Source: Natronomonas salina (lineage in GTDB: Archaea > Halobacteriota > Halobacteria > Halobacteriales > Haloarculaceae). From it: 64,000 nt of DNA. The translations under genes and the position numbers were made by a program. Below the pieces are notes generated by a model. That model searched no databases and was not told the DNA's origin. It saw only the letters and a program-made list of their open reading frames with translations. The DNA is taken from the NCBI RefSeq assembly GCF_013391105.1, contig NZ_CP058335.1, positions 2,356,001 to 2,420,000 of the forward strand, given 5' to 3'. Positions 8,308-17,766 of this stretch are shown here, in pieces. Within the stretch, counting starts at the first letter, position 1, and each line of letters starts with the position of its first letter.

Positions 8308-9161
8308 AGGAATCTCGCGACCCTCTCGTTGAACCGCTCCGGGCACTCCCGGGTCGGCCAGTGGCCGCACGCCTCGAACAGCGCCAGCTCGGCGCCGGTC
8401 CGCTCGGCCGCCCGCTCCGACCACGACGCCGGCAGCAGCGGGTCCCGCTCGCCGTGGACGAACAGCGTCGGCGCCCCGATCTCGTCCAGGCGGTCCAGGT
8501 AGCACGTCCGGAGCCCGCCGCAGCGGAACTCGCTGCGTTGCCAGCTCGCCACCGTCCGGCCGACCGCGCCGTCCTGGACCGCCTCGTAGACGTCGTCGAC
8601 GAGGTCCTTCCTCGGATGCCCGGCGGTGAGCTGCTGGAGGTGCGTCCGCACCGCGACCCGCGAGGACCCGATGGCCCGCCACCAGTTGCTGTAGGCGCCC
8701 GGAACCCGGAGCATCGCGCTCGCCGCGGGCCGCCACGGGGCGTCGCGGCCGAGCCCGTAGCTGTCGACGAGCACCAGCCGGTCGACGTCGTGCTCCAGGG
8801 CGTACCCCAGGGCGACGCCGCCGCCCATCGAGATGCCGACGAGCGGCGCGCCCGCCAGGTCCAGCTCCTCGAGGAACGCCGCCAGCACGTCGCGGAAGTA
8901 GTCGGTCGTGTAGCGAACGCGCGGCCGGCCGCTCTCGCCGTGGCCCGGGAAGTCCGGCGCGTACACGCGGTGGTCCTCCGCCAGCGCCGGGACGGCGTGC
9001 CGCCAGGAGACCGTTGCGGAGTCGAGGCCGATCCCGTGGAGTAGAACGACTGGCGGTCCCTCGCCCGCCACAAGGTACTGCACGTCGCTCTCGGTGCGTC
9101 GGCGGCGGCCGTCGGCCGAATCGAGTTCGACAGTCCGCGACTCGACGCCGGGTGCGTCCAT
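8304..9161 (-). CDS. Alpha/beta hydrolase
   Basis: A 285-residue soluble alpha/beta-hydrolase with a complete triad: nucleophile Ser in GISMGGG, Asp in HGERDPLLP and His in CGHWPTREC. The oxyanion-hole motif is LLHGIG. The sequence resembles haloalkane-dehalogenase/2-hydroxymuconate-semialdehyde-hydrolase-like and esterase relatives, and no substrate can be named. It lies tail-to-tail with phaJ (shared CTAG). Being next to a PHA locus invites the idea of a depolymerase or thioesterase, but nothing in the sequence supports that specifically. Confidence 0.85.
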   Translation of the reverse strand: MDAPGVESRTVELDSADGRRRRTESDVQYLVAGEGPPVVLLHGIGLDSATVSWRHAVPALAEDHRVYAPDFPGHGESGRPRVRYTTDYFRDVLAAFLEELDLAGAPLVGISMGGGVALGYALEHDVDRLVLVDSYGLGRDAPWRPAASAMLRVPGAYSNWWRAIGSSRVAVRTHLQQLTAGHPRKDLVDDVYEAVQDGAVGRTVASWQRSEFRCGGLRTCYLDRLDEIGAPTLFVHGERDPLLPASWSERAAERTGAELALFEACGHWPTRECPERFNERVARFL

Positions 9162-9225
9162 GTCACCGACGTGCGGCGCCGCGCAGGATAACGGTTCGCT
9201 CTCGGGCCGGAACTGCCGAGTCCGA

Positions 9226-10125
9226 TTACTCGTCGCCGTCGTCCGAGTCGGGGACGTTCCCCTCCCGGGTCACGTCGGCGTCCTCCTCTCGGGCGTCCGG
9301 CACCTGGCTACTCGCGGCTTCGCCCTCCTCGAGGTCCTCCTCGGCGGTCCCCTCGAGGGGTTCGCCGTCCTCGCCCTCGCGGCGCGCCCGCGAGGACGGC
9401 TCCGACGCGTCGGCCTCGTCGCGCGCGTCGGGCACCTCGCTTTCGCGGAGTTCGGGGTCGAGTTCCTCCTCCGACGGCTCCGCGGTCGGCTCTGCGGGGT
9501 CGCCGGGCTCGTCCTCGGCGGCCTCCCACGGGTCGCCGCGGTCGCTCGACCGTTCCGCGCTGGCCCGGCGGTCGCCCTCCCGGTCCCGGTCTTCGATGCT
9601 CTCCTGGGGAGCGAACTCGTCGGGCTCCGTCGAGTCCGGCGTCATCGCGTCGCCCGGCTCGGCGGCGTCGGCCTCGGGGCCGGCGGCCGCGTCGGCTGGC
9701 GTCCCCACGTCGCCGGCGCCGCCGGCGTCGTTGGGCGCGTCCTGCCTGGTGGCCTCGGCGACCTCCTCGGTCTCCAGGTCGTCGATCACCTCCTGTGGGG
9801 TCCCCCCGTGGTCGGACTCGACGGCCCGGCCGTCGCCGGCGTTCGGCGGCTCCGGGGACGCGTCGGAGGCCGCTCGAAGGACCTCCTCCTTGACCGCCAT
9901 CGGCGAGTCGTACTCCTGGTCGTCGAGGCGGTCGAACACCGAGCCCAGCGACTCCGTCTCGTTCGGGAGTTCGGCGTCGGTCGACCCGTAGCGCGCCGAC
10001 AGCTCCTCGGAGGACACGGGGTAGGAGTGCTCCTCGAGGTTCGGATCGACGCTGTCGAGGATCTCCTCGACCGCTTCGACCTGTTCGTGACGACGCTCGT
10101 TGGCGGACTCCTGTGGGTCTCCCAT
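9226..10125 (-). CDS. DUF5789-like protein with long acidic disordered tail
   Basis: A 299-residue protein. The N-terminal 90 residues form a compact domain with EHSYPVSSEELSARYG and PNETESLGSVFDRL, recognisable as the haloarchaeal DUF5789 type. The remaining 200 residues are extremely rich in Asp, Glu, Pro, Ala and Ser and look disordered. I used the ATG at 10125; a GTG at 10137 also has a plausible promoter (TATA-like run near 10160-10170). The DUF number is from memory. Function unknown. Confidence 0.7.
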   Translation of the reverse strand: MGDPQESANERRHEQVEAVEEILDSVDPNLEEHSYPVSSEELSARYGSTDAELPNETESLGSVFDRLDDQEYDSPMAVKEEVLRAASDASPEPPNAGDGRAVESDHGGTPQEVIDDLETEEVAEATRQDAPNDAGGAGDVGTPADAAAGPEADAAEPGDAMTPDSTEPDEFAPQESIEDRDREGDRRASAERSSDRGDPWEAAEDEPGDPAEPTAEPSEEELDPELRESEVPDARDEADASEPSSRARREGEDGEPLEGTAEEDLEEGEAASSQVPDAREEDADVTREGNVPDSDDGDE

Positions 10126-10190
10126 TTCGTCGTTCACCAGACGACGCTAGTCTTCGGAGCGGGAAAAGGGCGGGGCCAAACTGCCTCGGG

Positions 10191-10715
10191 TCAGCGCTCG
10201 ACGACCAGCAGCGCCACCCGCTCGAGGACGAGCGATTCGACCCCCGCGGTCGTCGCCGACAGCTCCCGGTCGCCGATGCCGTAGAACTCGCCGACCCGCT
10301 CCGCGTCGTAGTCGCCGAGCGTCTCGCCCGACTCGACGAACGCCCGGACGGCGTCGGCGGCCGCCCCTTCGTCGGGGTCGCCGTCGGTCCGGTCGGCACC
10401 GTCGACCAGGATCACCGCCGGCGTCTTCCCCTCGGCGACGCCCATCTCCAGCGCCCGGTCGATCTGGCGGCGGCCGGCCGCGTACAGCAGGATCTCGACG
10501 CCGCGGTCGCGGGCGATCCCGTCGCCGCGGGCGCGCTCCCGGTCCGCCAGTTCGACGGCCCGCTCGAGGTGCTGCCGCGAGACCACGTAGCGAGCGTCGA
10601 ACGCCTGGACAGTCACGCCGTGCTCGTCGCCGACGGCATCGAGGGCGTCGACGAACCTGCCGACCTCGGGGAACCGCTCGCCGCCGATGGTGACGGTGCC
10701 CTCGACCAGCTCCAT
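10191..10715 (-). CDS. cgi121: KEOPS complex subunit Cgi121
   Basis: A 174-residue Cgi121-family protein, the accessory subunit of the KEOPS complex that makes N6-threonylcarbamoyladenosine at position 37 of ANN-decoding tRNAs; it binds tRNA and the Bud32 kinase. The family core is visible as VSRQHLERAVELADRE, EILLYAAGRRQIDRALEMG and GKTPAVILV. The ATG overlaps the hel308 stop by one base (TGATG), indicating translational coupling. The hel308-cgi121 pairing is common in haloarchaea. Confidence 0.88.
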   Translation of the reverse strand: MELVEGTVTIGGERFPEVGRFVDALDAVGDEHGVTVQAFDARYVVSRQHLERAVELADRERARGDGIARDRGVEILLYAAGRRQIDRALEMGVAEGKTPAVILVDGADRTDGDPDEGAAADAVRAFVESGETLGDYDAERVGEFYGIGDRELSATTAGVESLVLERVALLVVER

Positions 10716-13120
10716 CAGAAATCACCGAGGCTGGACTGGTCCTCCCCGGCCGCCTCGTCCTCCCCGTCGCCGCGGTCCTCGACAGGCTGGGCGTCGGCGT
10801 CCGGCGTCACCCCCTCCATGGAGGCGTCCTGGTGGCCGGCGGCCTCGAGGACGTTCTCGGCGGTCTGCCGGCGCCCGCGGAGCGCCCCGAGGACGACCGA
10901 CTTGTCGGCGTTCCGGAGGTCCGCGCGGGTCTCGATGCCGGCGTCGAAGAGCCGGCGGGCTCGCTTGCGGCCGACGCCGCGGACGCCCGCGAGGTCGATG
11001 AGCTCCTCGCCGACGCCGTGCTGGACGCGCTTTCTGGCCTCCCGGACCTGGGTGACGGTCGTCAGGTCGAGTTCGCTTGCGAGCGACTCGGCGGCGCCGA
11101 GCAGCCACTCGGCGGTGTCGACCTTCCCGCGGATGTCGCCCGGCCCGACGCCGTACTTCTCGGCGATCTCGTCCTCGTCGGTCTCGTCGGCCCAGTCCTC
11201 CAGCATCAGGCCGGTCTTGACCGCCGCCAGCCAGTCGTCGAAGCGCTCCTCCTCGAACTCGCTGGGCATCGCGCCGCAGAACTCGACCTCCCGCTCGTAG
11301 GCGACCTGGGTGTACTCCTCGCGGTCCCCCGAGCGGAGGTACAGCTCGTACATGTCGGGCGTCCGCGAGACGAGGTGGTAGAGCCCGAACGCGGAGAGGT
11401 CGTCGCTGCCGTCCGAGGCCGTCTGTTGTTCCATCGCCACCCCCGCCTCATCGTCGGCGTCGAGTTCCGACGCCTGCTGGAACCCCGCGGGCTCCGGCTG
11501 CTCGCCGGCCGAGGCGTCCGCGTCGGGTTTCCGGCGGGTCGTTCGTCCGGCCGACGACTGCCCGGTGTGCTGCAGCCCGTCGATGATCTCCGCGGCGCTC
11601 ATCGGGTCGAGGTAGAGCCGCGAGACGGTGTGTCCGAGGTTCGTCGCCTCGATGCGGCCGTCCCGCTCGATGAAGTCGTTCCGTTCGAGGTACGCCAGGG
11701 TGGCGTCCACGACCTGGTCGAGCTGTCCGGACTCGCCGGACTGCGTCGCGTAGAGGGTCCCCTCGAGGAACTCGAGGAGGGCGTCGCGGGAGTCCGCGAA
11801 CCCGCTGGCGATGGTCGCCAGCAGGTGGGTCCGCATCGCCGGTTCGGCGGCGAGCTTCGAGTGGACCGGCTCGGGGTCGGCCCAGACGTAACGGTCCAGG
11901 AGTTCCTGGAGTTCGTCGTGGCTGTTCGCCAGCAGCAGCGCCTCGCCGTAGGGGTCCCGACCGGGGCGGCCGGCCCGGCCCATCATCTGGTGGACCTCCA
12001 GCACCGAGAGCGGCTTCATCCCGCCGGCCTCCCCCGAGTACCGCCGCCAGTCGCGGACGACGACCCTGCGGGAGGGCGTGTTGACGCCCGCCGCGAGCGT
12101 CGGCGTCGCGCAGACGCACTTGATGAGCCGGTCGCGGAAGGCGTCCTCGACGATGGAGCGGTGGTCGCTGGCACAGCCGGCGTGGTGGAAGGCGGCGCCC
12201 TTCTCGACGCAGTCCGCGAGGTCGTCGCTGGTCTCGGTGTCGGAGACGTCCCGGATCTCCTCGGCCAGCTCCGCGAGCTGCCGCTTCTCCTCGCCGTCGA
12301 GCCACCCCGCGGTCGTGTTCGCCAGCCGCTTGGCCGCGCCCTCGGCGTTCCGCCGGGAGTTGACGAACACGAGCGTCGACCCCTCCTCGCCGAGGGTGTG
12401 GCGGACGATGGCCTCCGTGGGCTTCTCGCTGGACTTCACGCGTAGCTCGGACTGCGAGCCGTCGCCGAAGTGCAGCGCCTGCCCGTAGTGGACGCCCTTC
12501 CGGAGCTCGATGGGCCGCCAGTCGGAGTCGACGAGTTCGGCGTCGAGCCACTCTGCCATCTCGTCGGCGTTCCCGACCGTCGCGGACAGCGCGACCACCT
12601 GCAGGTTCGGGTTGACGCGGCGGAGCTTCGCGAGCGTCACCTCCAGGGTCGGGCCGCGCTGGGCGTCGTCGACGAGGTGGACCTCGTCGCTGACGACGCA
12701 GTCGAGGTCGTCGATCCAGGGCGCGCCGTTCCGCACCAGCGAGTCGACCTTCTCGCTGGTCGCGACGATGATGTCCTTCTGGGAGAGCCACTCGCCCGAA
12801 TCCTCGTAGTTACCCGTCGAGACGCCGATCTCGACGCCGTACTCCTCGAAGGCCGAGAACTCCTCGCGCTTCTCCGAGGCCAGCGCCCGCAGCGGCACGA
12901 TGTAGAGGGCCTTCCCGCCGCGCTGCACCGCCGACAGCATCGCCAGCTGGGCGATCAGCGTCTTGCCGCTGGCGGTCGGGATGGAGGCGACGAGGCTGTC
13001 GCCCGTCGTCACGCCGGCCTCGACGGCCTCGGCCTGCGGCGGGTAGAGCGACTCGATCCCTCCCTCGCGGAGGTGGTCGGCGAACCAGGAGGGCACGCCG
13101 GGCACGTCGGCAACGTCCAT
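10715..13120 (-). CDS. hel308: Hel308 DNA helicase
   Basis: A superfamily 2 3'-5' helicase acting at stalled replication forks and in recombination; 801 residues. Walker A ASGKT lies near residue 50, followed by DEVH box [20 protein letters not shown] (motif III) and [11 protein letters not shown] (motif VI). The winged helix and ratchet domains follow, and a C-terminal HhH ([15 protein letters not shown], about 710-740) precedes a short acidic tail ending SSLGDF. An acidic insertion of about 60 residues (about 515-575) interrupts the region before [12 protein letters not shown], probably a halophilic surface loop. The start at 13120 (MDVADVPGV) matches the family N-terminus. Confidence 0.95.
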   Translation of the reverse strand: MDVADVPGVPSWFADHLREGGIESLYPPQAEAVEAGVTTGDSLVASIPTASGKTLIAQLAMLSAVQRGGKALYIVPLRALASEKREEFSAFEEYGVEIGVSTGNYEDSGEWLSQKDIIVATSEKVDSLVRNGAPWIDDLDCVVSDEVHLVDDAQRGPTLEVTLAKLRRVNPNLQVVALSATVGNADEMAEWLDAELVDSDWRPIELRKGVHYGQALHFGDGSQSELRVKSSEKPTEAIVRHTLGEEGSTLVFVNSRRNAEGAAKRLANTTAGWLDGEEKRQLAELAEEIRDVSDTETSDDLADCVEKGAAFHHAGCASDHRSIVEDAFRDRLIKCVCATPTLAAGVNTPSRRVVVRDWRRYSGEAGGMKPLSVLEVHQMMGRAGRPGRDPYGEALLLANSHDELQELLDRYVWADPEPVHSKLAAEPAMRTHLLATIASGFADSRDALLEFLEGTLYATQSGESGQLDQVVDATLAYLERNDFIERDGRIEATNLGHTVSRLYLDPMSAAEIIDGLQHTGQSSAGRTTRRKPDADASAGEQPEPAGFQQASELDADDEAGVAMEQQTASDGSDDLSAFGLYHLVSRTPDMYELYLRSGDREEYTQVAYEREVEFCGAMPSEFEEERFDDWLAAVKTGLMLEDWADETDEDEIAEKYGVGPGDIRGKVDTAEWLLGAAESLASELDLTTVTQVREARKRVQHGVGEELIDLAGVRGVGRKRARRLFDAGIETRADLRNADKSVVLGALRGRRQTAENVLEAAGHQDASMEGVTPDADAQPVEDRGDGEDEAAGEDQSSLGDF

Positions 13121-13215
13121 TACCGCCCCCTTGTGCGTCACCGGATTTAAACCCACTTTCCGCTCGGCGGCGGTGGAATCCGCCCCGCTGGCGTCGGAAC
13201 CGCGGCGGTCCGAAC

Positions 13216-13674
13216 TCAGACCGCGCCGCGCAGCAGCGACCCCCACGCGGGCGCGAGGAACGCGGCCGCGACCGCCACGTACACGGGCGGCGTCACCGAC
13301 AGGAACTCGGCGGCGCCCATGACCGGACTCGCTAGCACCGTTGCGACGAGCACGAGTGCGCCGAAGACCAGCCCGGCCAGCACGGCCCGCGGGAGCGTCT
13401 TGCTGACGAGCCCGACGAGCGCCCCCGCTGCGAACAGGCCGAGCCAGTGGACCCAGGCGAGCCCGAGGCCGACCGCCGCGGCGACGACGAGGGCGACGGC
13501 GCGCTTCCGCGGGTCGGATCGTATCGACGTCAGGACGGCGGGCGTCCACTTCGGGTCGGGTCCCAGCAGGCCGTTATCCTCCTCGTCTTTCTGCTCTTCC
13601 TCGACGTCCGTAGGTGCCGGCGACTCGCCGCCCGCCTCCGTTTCCGCTTCCGCCTCCACCGCGTCTCCGCTCAT
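13216..13674 (-). CDS. Small integral membrane protein
   Basis: A 152-residue protein: an acidic cytoplasmic N-terminus (about 1-45), then four hydrophobic segments (roughly 58-75, 78-95, 97-115, 122-148) rich in Ala, Val, Gly and Leu. No catalytic or binding motif is visible and I do not recognise the family. Its ATG overlaps the stop of the penicillin acylase gene by 4 bp (ATGA), so it is translated as the second gene of that operon and could assist export or anchoring of the acylase, which is inference only. Confidence 0.7.
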   Translation of the reverse strand: MSGDAVEAEAETEAGGESPAPTDVEEEQKDEEDNGLLGPDPKWTPAVLTSIRSDPRKRAVALVVAAAVGLGLAWVHWLGLFAAGALVGLVSKTLPRAVLAGLVFGALVLVATVLASPVMGAAEFLSVTPPVYVAVAAAFLAPAWGSLLRGAV

Positions 13675-16052
13675 CCGTCCTCACCCCGGAACGAGACCGT
13701 CTCGCTGTCGTCGGGCGTCTCGAAGGCCATCGACTTGTACTCGCCGTCGGCCCACATCCGGAGCTGGTCGTCGTAGTGCGCCGAGAAGTACGAGCCGCTC
13801 TGGCCGCCCGGGATGACCGACAGCGAGGGGCCGTCCATCGGGGAGATCTGCCGCCAGCTGCTGCCCGCGCCCGCGTCGTCGTGGACGTTGAACACGGTGT
13901 AGGCGGTGCCACCGACCGGGTACCGGGGGTAGTTCAGTGCCGGGACCTGCCCGCCGAACTGGTGGTCGATCGTCGTCCGCTGGTAGTCGCCGTAGACGGA
14001 CCACCCCTCCTCCTCGACCTCCTCGACGGCGGCCTCGAACGCCTCGGCCAGGACGGCCGCGCGGTCGCCGCCGAAGAACGGGTCGTCCTCGGGGAGCGTC
14101 ACGAGGGGCCACTCCTGGGGCCACCACTCCTCGTCCAGATCGAGGGCCTCGAAGTCGTCGCGCCAGGTCGCCTCGCGGAACTGCTCGTAGAACCGGTGGA
14201 AGACGAGCGCGGCCTCCGAATCGCGGTCCATCCGGTAGTCCCACTCCTCGAGCGCACGGAACCACTGCTCGTTGTCGTCCGTCGGCTCGATTGCGTCGAG
14301 GAGGTCGGGGACGAGCATCCGCGCCCTGATATCGAGGGTGTCGTTCTGCAGCGACTGCATGAACTCGGCGTCGACGGGGTCGCCGCCCTCGATCCGGCTA
14401 TCGAGGCGCTCGTAGATTCGGGCGCCGCGGAAGCCGGAGGCGTACTCCTGGCCGATGGGGTAAGTCGGGTCGTCGACGGGCCGCTGGTTCGCGGTGCCGA
14501 CGTACCCGGGGTTCAGCACCCCCGGTTTCTCCTCGAAGGGGACGAACCCCGACCAGTCGCTCTGGCCGAACGGCTCGAAGCCGTCCCACTCGGCCTCGCC
14601 GGCGGAGCCGTCGAAGACCCGGTCGCCCCGGATCACCTCGCCGTCGTCTCGCCGGATCGGGGTCTTCCCGGTGACGTGGTAGTAGACGTTCTCGCCGTCG
14701 ACGTAGAGGGCGTTCTGGGTCGGCACGTCCATCTTCCGGATGGCCTCGCGGTAGTCGTCGACGCCGGTGGTCCGGCCGAACTCGTAGATGGCCTGGGACT
14801 CGCGGGTGCCGGACATGCCGGTCCAGGCGACGCCGACGTGTCTGGTCTCGCCGTCGACCTCGCGGTCGACGTAGGCGCCGTGGACGGTCTTCCGGACCTG
14901 AATCTCGCGGTCCTCGCCGCCCGAGACCTCGATGGTCCGGGGCTCGGCGTCGAACTCGCGCCACTCGCCGTCGTAGCGGTACTCGTCGCCGTCGACCTCG
15001 TAGGTGTAGTGGTCGACGACGTCGGCGCCGGTGTTGGTGAACCCCCAGGCGCCGTGGCGGTTCTCGCCGACGATGACGAACGGGATGCCGGGGAACGTCG
15101 CCCCGCGGACGTCGACGTCGCCGACGGTGACGCGCTGCTCGTACCAGACCGGCGGCGCCATCAGCGTCAGGTGGGGGTCGTACGCCAGGATGGGCGAGCC
15201 GCTGTCGGTGTGCTCGCCGGAGACCGCCCAGTGGTTCGACCCCCAGAGGCGCGGGGGCTCGTGGGTCGACAGCCAGTCGACGAACGACGGGTCGACGCCC
15301 CGGAGCGACCCGGCGGCGCCCGGCGACCCGCCGACGCCGGAGACCTCGCCGTCCGTCCCCTCCCGGAGGATCGGCGCCCCGTGGTCGAACGGCTCCTCGT
15401 AGAGCCGCCGGTAGTCGTCGGCGTCGAGCCGCTCGCGCAGGACGGCCCGCCGGAGCGGCGCGAAGCTCCCGGTCAGCCCCCAGGAGATCTGCGTCCCGAC
15501 GAGGAGCGTATCGACGACCGTCCACTTCCGGGCGTCGTAGCCGGCGAGGCCGAACTCCAGTGGCTCGGGCCCGGAGTCGATGTAGGCGTTCACGCCGTCG
15601 ACGTACGCCTCCGAGACGGTCTCGACGCGGCTGCCCGCCAGGGCCTCCCGGGACGCCTCGGCGGCTCCCCGGAAGTCCATCTTCGCGTGGAACACGTCCG
15701 ACTCGACGCCCCGCTCGCCGACCGCGGCCGCGAGTCGGCCGTCCATCAGCCGCCGGATGAGGTCCATCTCGAAGAGCCGGTCGGCCGCCTGCGCGTAGCC
15801 GACCGCGTAGTAGGCCGCCAGTTCGTCGTCGGCTTCCACGTGCGGGACGTGGTAGTCGTCGTACGTGACCGTCGCGTCCCCGTGCGGGCTGGAGACCTCC
15901 TCGGGGACCTCGCCCCGCGTCGTCCGCCACGCGCGACCGCTCGGCGGCGCGAACGAGTCCAGCAGGTCCCCGGCCGGCGACAGCGCCGCGCCGCCGACCC
16001 CCGCCCCGACGATGGCGCCGAGCAGCCCCCGGCGCGTCGTGTACCGATCCAT
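13671..16052 (-). CDS. Tat-exported penicillin acylase family protein
   Basis: An Ntn-hydrolase of the penicillin/cephalosporin/N-acyl-homoserine-lactone acylase family; 793 residues. A twin-arginine signal (TTRRGLLGAIVG, residues about 5-20) precedes an alpha-subunit region. The autocatalytic site LWGSNHWAVSG places the N-terminal nucleophile of the beta chain at Ser272. Later beta-chain motifs such as PGIPFVIVGENRHGAWGFTN and PTQNALYVD are intact. The start at 16052 is set by a TATA box at 16073-16081, about 25 bp upstream, giving a leaderless message. Substrate is unknown; members cleave amide bonds in aromatic or acyl amides. Confidence 0.9.
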   Translation of the reverse strand: MDRYTTRRGLLGAIVGAGVGGAALSPAGDLLDSFAPPSGRAWRTTRGEVPEEVSSPHGDATVTYDDYHVPHVEADDELAAYYAVGYAQAADRLFEMDLIRRLMDGRLAAAVGERGVESDVFHAKMDFRGAAEASREALAGSRVETVSEAYVDGVNAYIDSGPEPLEFGLAGYDARKWTVVDTLLVGTQISWGLTGSFAPLRRAVLRERLDADDYRRLYEEPFDHGAPILREGTDGEVSGVGGSPGAAGSLRGVDPSFVDWLSTHEPPRLWGSNHWAVSGEHTDSGSPILAYDPHLTLMAPPVWYEQRVTVGDVDVRGATFPGIPFVIVGENRHGAWGFTNTGADVVDHYTYEVDGDEYRYDGEWREFDAEPRTIEVSGGEDREIQVRKTVHGAYVDREVDGETRHVGVAWTGMSGTRESQAIYEFGRTTGVDDYREAIRKMDVPTQNALYVDGENVYYHVTGKTPIRRDDGEVIRGDRVFDGSAGEAEWDGFEPFGQSDWSGFVPFEEKPGVLNPGYVGTANQRPVDDPTYPIGQEYASGFRGARIYERLDSRIEGGDPVDAEFMQSLQNDTLDIRARMLVPDLLDAIEPTDDNEQWFRALEEWDYRMDRDSEAALVFHRFYEQFREATWRDDFEALDLDEEWWPQEWPLVTLPEDDPFFGGDRAAVLAEAFEAAVEEVEEEGWSVYGDYQRTTIDHQFGGQVPALNYPRYPVGGTAYTVFNVHDDAGAGSSWRQISPMDGPSLSVIPGGQSGSYFSAHYDDQLRMWADGEYKSMAFETPDDSETVSFRGEDG

Positions 16053-16072
16053 GAATTCTCCCAACACGGACC

Positions 16073-16081
16073 GTATAAAAA
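16073..16081 (-). promoter_or_regulatory. TATA box of the penicillin acylase operon
   Basis: Minus-strand TTTTTATAC, centred about 26 bp upstream of the ATG at 16052. It is one of the clearest promoters in the window and excludes the in-frame ATG 15 bp further upstream as the start. Confidence 0.65.
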
Positions 16082-16186
16082 TAGCTGTGGGACCGTCGAT
16101 GTCTGGGGGTTCACCCTCGACTGCCAGTGCGGCCGGGCGTCCGCGCCCCCGTCACGTCTTTGAGGGGGAGCCCCGAACGCCAGGGC

Positions 16187-16429
16187 ATGAAGGTCAGATT
16201 CAACCGGGACACCTGCATCGGGATGTTCCAGTGCGTCGCGGAGTGGGACGCCTTCCAGAAGGACGAGGACGCCGGCAAGGCGATTCTCGAGGGCAGCGAG
16301 GAGGTTGAGGAGGACATCTTCGAGCGGGAGGTCCCCGAGGACGCCGAGTTCGACGCGAAGTTCGCCGCGCGGGTCTGCCCCGTCGACGCCATCGAGATCT
16401 ACGACGACGACGGCGAACAGCTGGTCTGA
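16187..16429 (+). CDS. Ferredoxin, probably [3Fe-4S] type
   Basis: An 80-residue ferredoxin of the kind often serving P450s or other monooxygenases. The cluster ligands visible are CIGMFQC (Cys-X5-Cys, residues 9 and 15) and one Cys-Pro near residue 64 (RVCPVDAI). Only three cysteines are present, the count expected for a [3Fe-4S] cluster rather than [4Fe-4S]. A long acidic helix separates the two halves. The ATG at 16187 is chosen because the family starts MKVxF. No redox partner is adjacent; the neighbours are penicillin acylase (divergent) and malate dehydrogenase. Confidence 0.88.
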   Translation: MKVRFNRDTCIGMFQCVAEWDAFQKDEDAGKAILEGSEEVEEDIFEREVPEDAEFDAKFAARVCPVDAIEIYDDDGEQLV

Positions 16430-16510
16430 GGCCCTCGGACAACAAAACACAACGCCGTTCGCCCGAACGATTAATAGCGTCCGCGGCCACCTATTACGTG
16501 AGTGAATCCC

Positions 16511-16627
16511 ATGCAGACCCGTAGCGAGCAACGGGACGCCGACCGGCTCTGCGAGTGGGCGTCGCTGACGGGCGAGCGACTCCCGGAGGAGTACGGGCCC
16601 TGCGGCCCGGAGAACGAGCGCGACTAG
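16511..16627 (+). CDS. Possible 38-residue protein
   Basis: A short open frame beginning [16 protein letters not shown] and ending GPENERD. It has two cysteines and strong charge, like other haloarchaeal microproteins. Two TATA-like runs (GATTAATAG and CCTATTACG) sit 20-45 bp upstream. It overlaps the mdh stop on the other strand by 4 bp (CTAG). Nothing else is recognisable. It could be a genuine small protein or a chance frame in the mdh 3' region. Confidence 0.45.
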   Translation: MQTRSEQRDADRLCEWASLTGERLPEEYGPCGPENERD

Positions 16628-17538
16628 CTGATCTCGTCGTACTGCTCGGAGAGCTTGTCGGCGGCCTCGTCCATCAGCTCCGACTCGTAGTCGTCGAGGT
16701 CCCACTCGACGACCTCCTCGATGCCGTCCGAGCCGAGCCTGACGGGCACGCCGAAGGCGGTGTCCTCGTAGCCGTACTCGCCGTCGAGGACGAGCGACCC
16801 CGGCAGGACCTCGCCGGTGTCGCGGAGGACCGCCTCGACCATGTGGGCGACACCGGTGGCGGGCCCCCACTGGGTGGCGCCCTTCTTCTCGATGACGTCC
16901 ATCGCGGACTCCTGGAGGTTGCCGAGGATCTCCTCCTTCTCGTCGTCGTCGAACTCGGGGTCGGCGCCGTCGACGCGGACCTTCGAGAAGACCGGGACCT
17001 GCGCGTCGCCGTGCTCGCCGAGGATGGTCGCCTCGACGTTCCTGACGGGGACGTCGAAGCGCTCCGAGAGGACGTACCGGAACCGCGCGGAGTCCAGCCG
17101 GCCGCCGAAGCCGATGACCTTGTGGCGGTCGCGGTCGCCGGACTCGTAGAGGTGGCGGTTCAGGAGGTCGACCGGGTTCGAGGTCGTGATCGAGACGTAG
17201 TCGTCGTTGTGCTCGTCGAGCGACGAGCCGATGTCCTCCATGATCGGCGCGTTGTCGCCCGCGAGGTCGATGCGGGTCTGGCCGGGCTGCCGCGGGATGC
17301 CGGCCGTGATGACGACGACGTCCGAGCCGGCGGTGTCCTCGTACTCGCCCTGGACGACGCGCGTGTTCGAGTCGTAGGCGATGCCGTGGTTCGTGTCGGC
17401 GGCCTGCCCGACGGTGGTCTCGCGCTGGTCCGGGATGTCGACGAAGACCAGCTCGTCTACGACGTCGCGAAGCGCGAGGCTGTACCCCGCCGCGGCGCCG
17501 ACGGTCCCCGCCGCGCCGATGACGCTAACCTTTGCCAT
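16624..17538 (-). CDS. mdh: Malate dehydrogenase
   Basis: NAD-dependent interconversion of malate and oxaloacetate in the citric acid cycle; 304 residues of the LDH-like MDH type found in haloarchaea. GAAGTVG (8-14) is the nucleotide-binding loop, [11 protein letters not shown] the mobile substrate loop, TTSNPVD follows, and GEHGD (about 170) holds the catalytic His. The acidic surface is typical. A TATA-like AGTTAATCGG at 17564-17573 lies about 30 bp upstream, supporting the ATG at 17538 and a nearly leaderless transcript. It is monocistronic. Confidence 0.96.
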   Translation of the reverse strand: MAKVSVIGAAGTVGAAAGYSLALRDVVDELVFVDIPDQRETTVGQAADTNHGIAYDSNTRVVQGEYEDTAGSDVVVITAGIPRQPGQTRIDLAGDNAPIMEDIGSSLDEHNDDYVSITTSNPVDLLNRHLYESGDRDRHKVIGFGGRLDSARFRYVLSERFDVPVRNVEATILGEHGDAQVPVFSKVRVDGADPEFDDDEKEEILGNLQESAMDVIEKKGATQWGPATGVAHMVEAVLRDTGEVLPGSLVLDGEYGYEDTAFGVPVRLGSDGIEEVVEWDLDDYESELMDEAADKLSEQYDEIS

Positions 17539-17766
17539 AATCGTCTCAAAACGCGGCTGGTAGCCGATTAACTCTTGTCCTTTCTGACGCCACGCTGGAC
17601 GCCCGAAACCGGTCGGCTCGGTTGTCCTGGAGCCGATATTAGCCCCGCGTCGAACCGCCCGACGACAACCCGCGTACGCCGTTCGGCCCTACTCGGCCGA
17701 CCCTCCAGCGGCGAGTCGGTGGCCGGGTTCGACACGCCTTTGGGCCGAACGGTCGGAGGTCGGGCC

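Noticed and set aside
13614-16163. Very long open frames antisense to real genes (here opposite the penicillin acylase; likewise opposite valS, DP1, hel308 and the PIN-ATPase)
   Set aside because: They arise because G/C-ending codons leave few stops on the complementary strand. Their products are Val/Leu/Asp/Gly- or Arg/Pro-rich repeats with no domain, while the other strand encodes complete known proteins.
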